Source: Shewanella psychrophila | GTDB taxonomy: Bacteria; Pseudomonadota; Gammaproteobacteria; Enterobacterales; Shewanellaceae | Length of the DNA stretch: 64,000 nt | Reading direction: 5' to 3' | NCBI RefSeq assembly: GCF_002005305.1 | Contig: NZ_CP014782.1 | Coordinates: forward strand, 2,542,001 to 2,606,000 | Program-made: the position numbers and the translations under genes | Part shown: one piece after another, positions 63,201 through 64,000 of the stretch | Position numbering within the stretch: the stretch's first letter is position 1 | Layout of the letters: each line of letters starts with the position of its first letter | Notes under the pieces: generated by a model | The model's database searches: none | What the model saw: the letters and a program-made list of their open reading frames with translations, nothing else | Told to the model about the DNA's origin: nothing

Positions 63201-64000
63201 ACTGGCACTGTCGGTGCTTCAGGTGTCACAGGCTTTAAGGTGAAAGCGGCCTCAGAGCAGAGTATTCCTCCCGGGACATGGGTGTCTATAGCATTGGCGA
63301 TAACACGCACGCACACTTGACCTACTGAAAACTCACCATCATCTACCACTGCTGGTTTAGTGTTAACCGCGCCCCAGGTTTGTCCGGCATCGGTGGAGAT
63401 CTCATAATATGATGCAGACTCAAATCCTGAGACATAATCCCAATCGAAGCTGTCTTGAATATCATCTACGACAGCATTAAGCGCTGCTGCTGGTTTGCCT
63501 AAATCTTGAGTGAATGCCAGCGCTATAATGGCTGGAATGCCAGCTTCCCTACCATTTGTGGCGTCAGAAAACACACGGATTTTTATGCTGTTGGCCGTAT
63601 AGTCATTATTCCCCACAAATTCAGGATTGCTAATGGCCTGACGCCACGCCCCATTGATATAAACCTCATAATCAGAAACTTGGGGATATGCCGCCAATGG
63701 CTGCCAACTAAAGCTGTCATGTTCATCATTGACCGCCAGAATCATAGGCGCCAGAGGGCGAGTAGGGGTCACAGTGAAAGGCATATTAGAAGTGATAATA
63801 AGACCGGCCGGACTATTGAGTTTGGCACCCTCGATGAGTCTTAACTGCAGAGCCCCCACGGCGATAGCGAGATCTTCAACAGGCTGAGGCTTGGCCGTTA
63901 TCGCCTGCCAATTAGCTCCAGAGTCCAGTGAAAATTCATAGGAAGCATATTCTGTATATTCAGGAACCAACTGCCAGTCGAAGTGATTATTCGCGTCATT
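60239..64000 (-). CDS. Giant Fn3-like repeat protein with DUF1566 (Lcl) domains, 5' end outside the window
   Basis: At least 1253 codons; the frame is open to base 64000, so the true start lies beyond. The N-terminal part has six visible units of 85-95 residues (first one clipped) of the type DDxxDSFxWxxxxGFExAxxYE ... VQVRVKGNATNGxPAG, which resemble fibronectin-type repeats. A helical, coiled-coil-like region (about 1900-2600 bases from the right edge) follows. The C-terminal third has Lcl/DUF1566-like segments (FANFSRIWTLLADGQPG, SDWQVPGLTQTETLA; FKNFNDLAAIVDGVN, TTWAIPSFEELQTLYP). It sits directly before flp, so it may be a surface adhesin or pilus-associated protein. Confidence 0.7.
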   Translation of the reverse strand, partial: NDANNHFDWQLVPEYTEYASYEFSLDSGANWQAITAKPQPVEDLAIAVGALQLRLIEGAKLNSPAGLIITSNMPFTVTPTRPLAPMILAVNDEHDSFSWQPLAAYPQVSDYEVYINGAWRQAISNPEFVGNNDYTANSIKIRVFSDATNGREAGIPAIIALAFTQDLGKPAAALNAVVDDIQDSFDWDYVSGFESASYYEISTDAGQTWGAVNTKPAVVDDGEFSVGQVCVRVIANAIDTHVPGGILCSEAAFTLKPVTPEAPTVPVTDDALDTFGWQWTPGFEQATAYEIKTSDLDWKTVNANPYQLPIDNIYQIGEVQVRVKGNALTGREPSLSLLSLNAYTVKPSQPDAPINPLQDDNLNSFDWALLTEYPRPSDYEFSVDGGTNWLLVSEKPLLLGDVNIAAGLVQVRVKGNATNGMPAGKPLVSTVDFIAGVQPEAPTNPEIVNASGVGITNGLKWNWVAGFVDASHYEYSKDGGLSWTEVSSNPQHMGSQIYSKDEVLVRVRGNAKSPEANPPGKTMDATAASGQFIAMEFVPMLAAGRVMTISESYNGSNLFRFDSNEMCWAQFDANGEGEPIYWGDRDSYIDRIELVDKLSALNLDSACGLVGWDAAPESLVMASTAISSSGNSKPVNMSRGYGSFWAKSDTDYVVYNNGSITTPSSMGSQYYPYWKLAETSEVMALLLVIKNGAVTRVDAIETKESSLNASLLAEMVKTDPVLSDVETIQSDMQVLNIEVTVLAAELDRAYIAYRLYVDLIIKNRPTTTSADLAELKSDLDGLQTQKTALSLVLTRSQASIKALHALNYLLTLGTNLDDVTNKITSIAGENGQALHGAALELYQAIHQLQLILKDFDATYTELTEAVDSGGLSDAINTQLNLLVARLNALQSGADVTSAQTTAMQALVRAKSDGYTVAQADAVVGTHFSKLDINGDYLPGNTSFAQGWRCVSDTRFANFSRIWTLLADGQPGGEDNLSFDDGTNTESNVMGSTGLLKRYNDTSHCGRSDWQVPGLTQTETLATSGSSYSRTIDTSVFPNHLAMTDEYDKYNGGKRFFYWLNKADVTDGAKQQAFTFKTSNNYGSSNGFFDKSVSEFDEKVFIARFVSDISPYELIDINGSVTTQLADAKCGRDKVNGGYWQLFDDKGSARFKNFNDLAAIVDGVNAASLCGLTTWAIPSFEELQTLYPFDESVFINNEVSDNYNQKACYVSLDESSLGYSGKRKRCLEIDGTETYVTYEGGYNMYPSLYRLRGN

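Overview
The window reads as chromosome of a marine gammaproteobacterium, most likely a Shewanella. The evidence is the order rlmM-ygdD-gcvA, the block thiI / pomBA / xseB-ispA-dxs / grpE / nadK, a complete Na+-translocating NQR operon, a Na+-type PomAB stator and moderate GC. The species call is inference from gene content and order.

Layout. 1-18.7 kb is mostly housekeeping: the end-clipped rRNA methyltransferase rlmM, ygdD, a small alpha/beta hydrolase, gcvA, thiI, the pomAB flagellar stator, the isoprenoid-precursor operon xseB-ispA-dxs, grpE, nadK, a secreted TPR/TonB-C protein, a COG0523 GTPase, an exported EEP-fold lipoprotein, a SulP transporter and one unknown. 19.1-21.5 kb holds a ToxR/CadC-type membrane regulator converging on an unknown lipoprotein. 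21.86-33.1 kb is an accessory block: a 41-bp terminator sequence occurs identically at both ends, and between them lie a RAYT-type transposase, a broken HigA antitoxin, a scrap of rhs sequence and a 2729-codon Sec-exported SpvB/RHS polymorphic toxin with an unusual array of about 18 Cys-rich units, followed by a 4-bp-overlapping probable immunity gene. 33.1-39.05 kb is nqrA-F. 39.4-45.6 kb carries a DUF599 membrane protein and three secreted products (S41 protease lipoprotein, small lipoprotein, PKD/Fn3 metzincin protease).

45.7-64 kb is one long minus-strand gene train: a giant Fn3-like/DUF1566 protein cut by the window edge, the Flp pilin, the Tad pilus machine (rcpC, rcpA, cpaD, tadZ, tadA, tadB, tadC, tadD, tadE, tadF, tadG), then a thioredoxin, a DUF4266 protein ending in GGGGCGCN, a DUF3570 outer-membrane barrel, an ApbE-like flavin transferase without a signal peptide and a free-standing DsbD N-terminal domain. 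The last five genes look like an envelope redox/maturation cassette of unknown function. The DUF3570 protein carries a DxxSGAS motif resembling ApbE flavinylation sites.

The most unusual feature is in the junctions of this train. At three places (trx to DUF4266, tadC to tadD, cpaD to tadZ) a piece of a flanking gene has been tandemly duplicated, and the duplicates form short ORFs that overlap head to tail through ATGA/GTGA or touch within 1 nt. In the trx junction three micro-ORFs of 31, 31 and 27 codons all encode the same 19-residue C-terminal peptide, with only synonymous nucleotide differences between copies.
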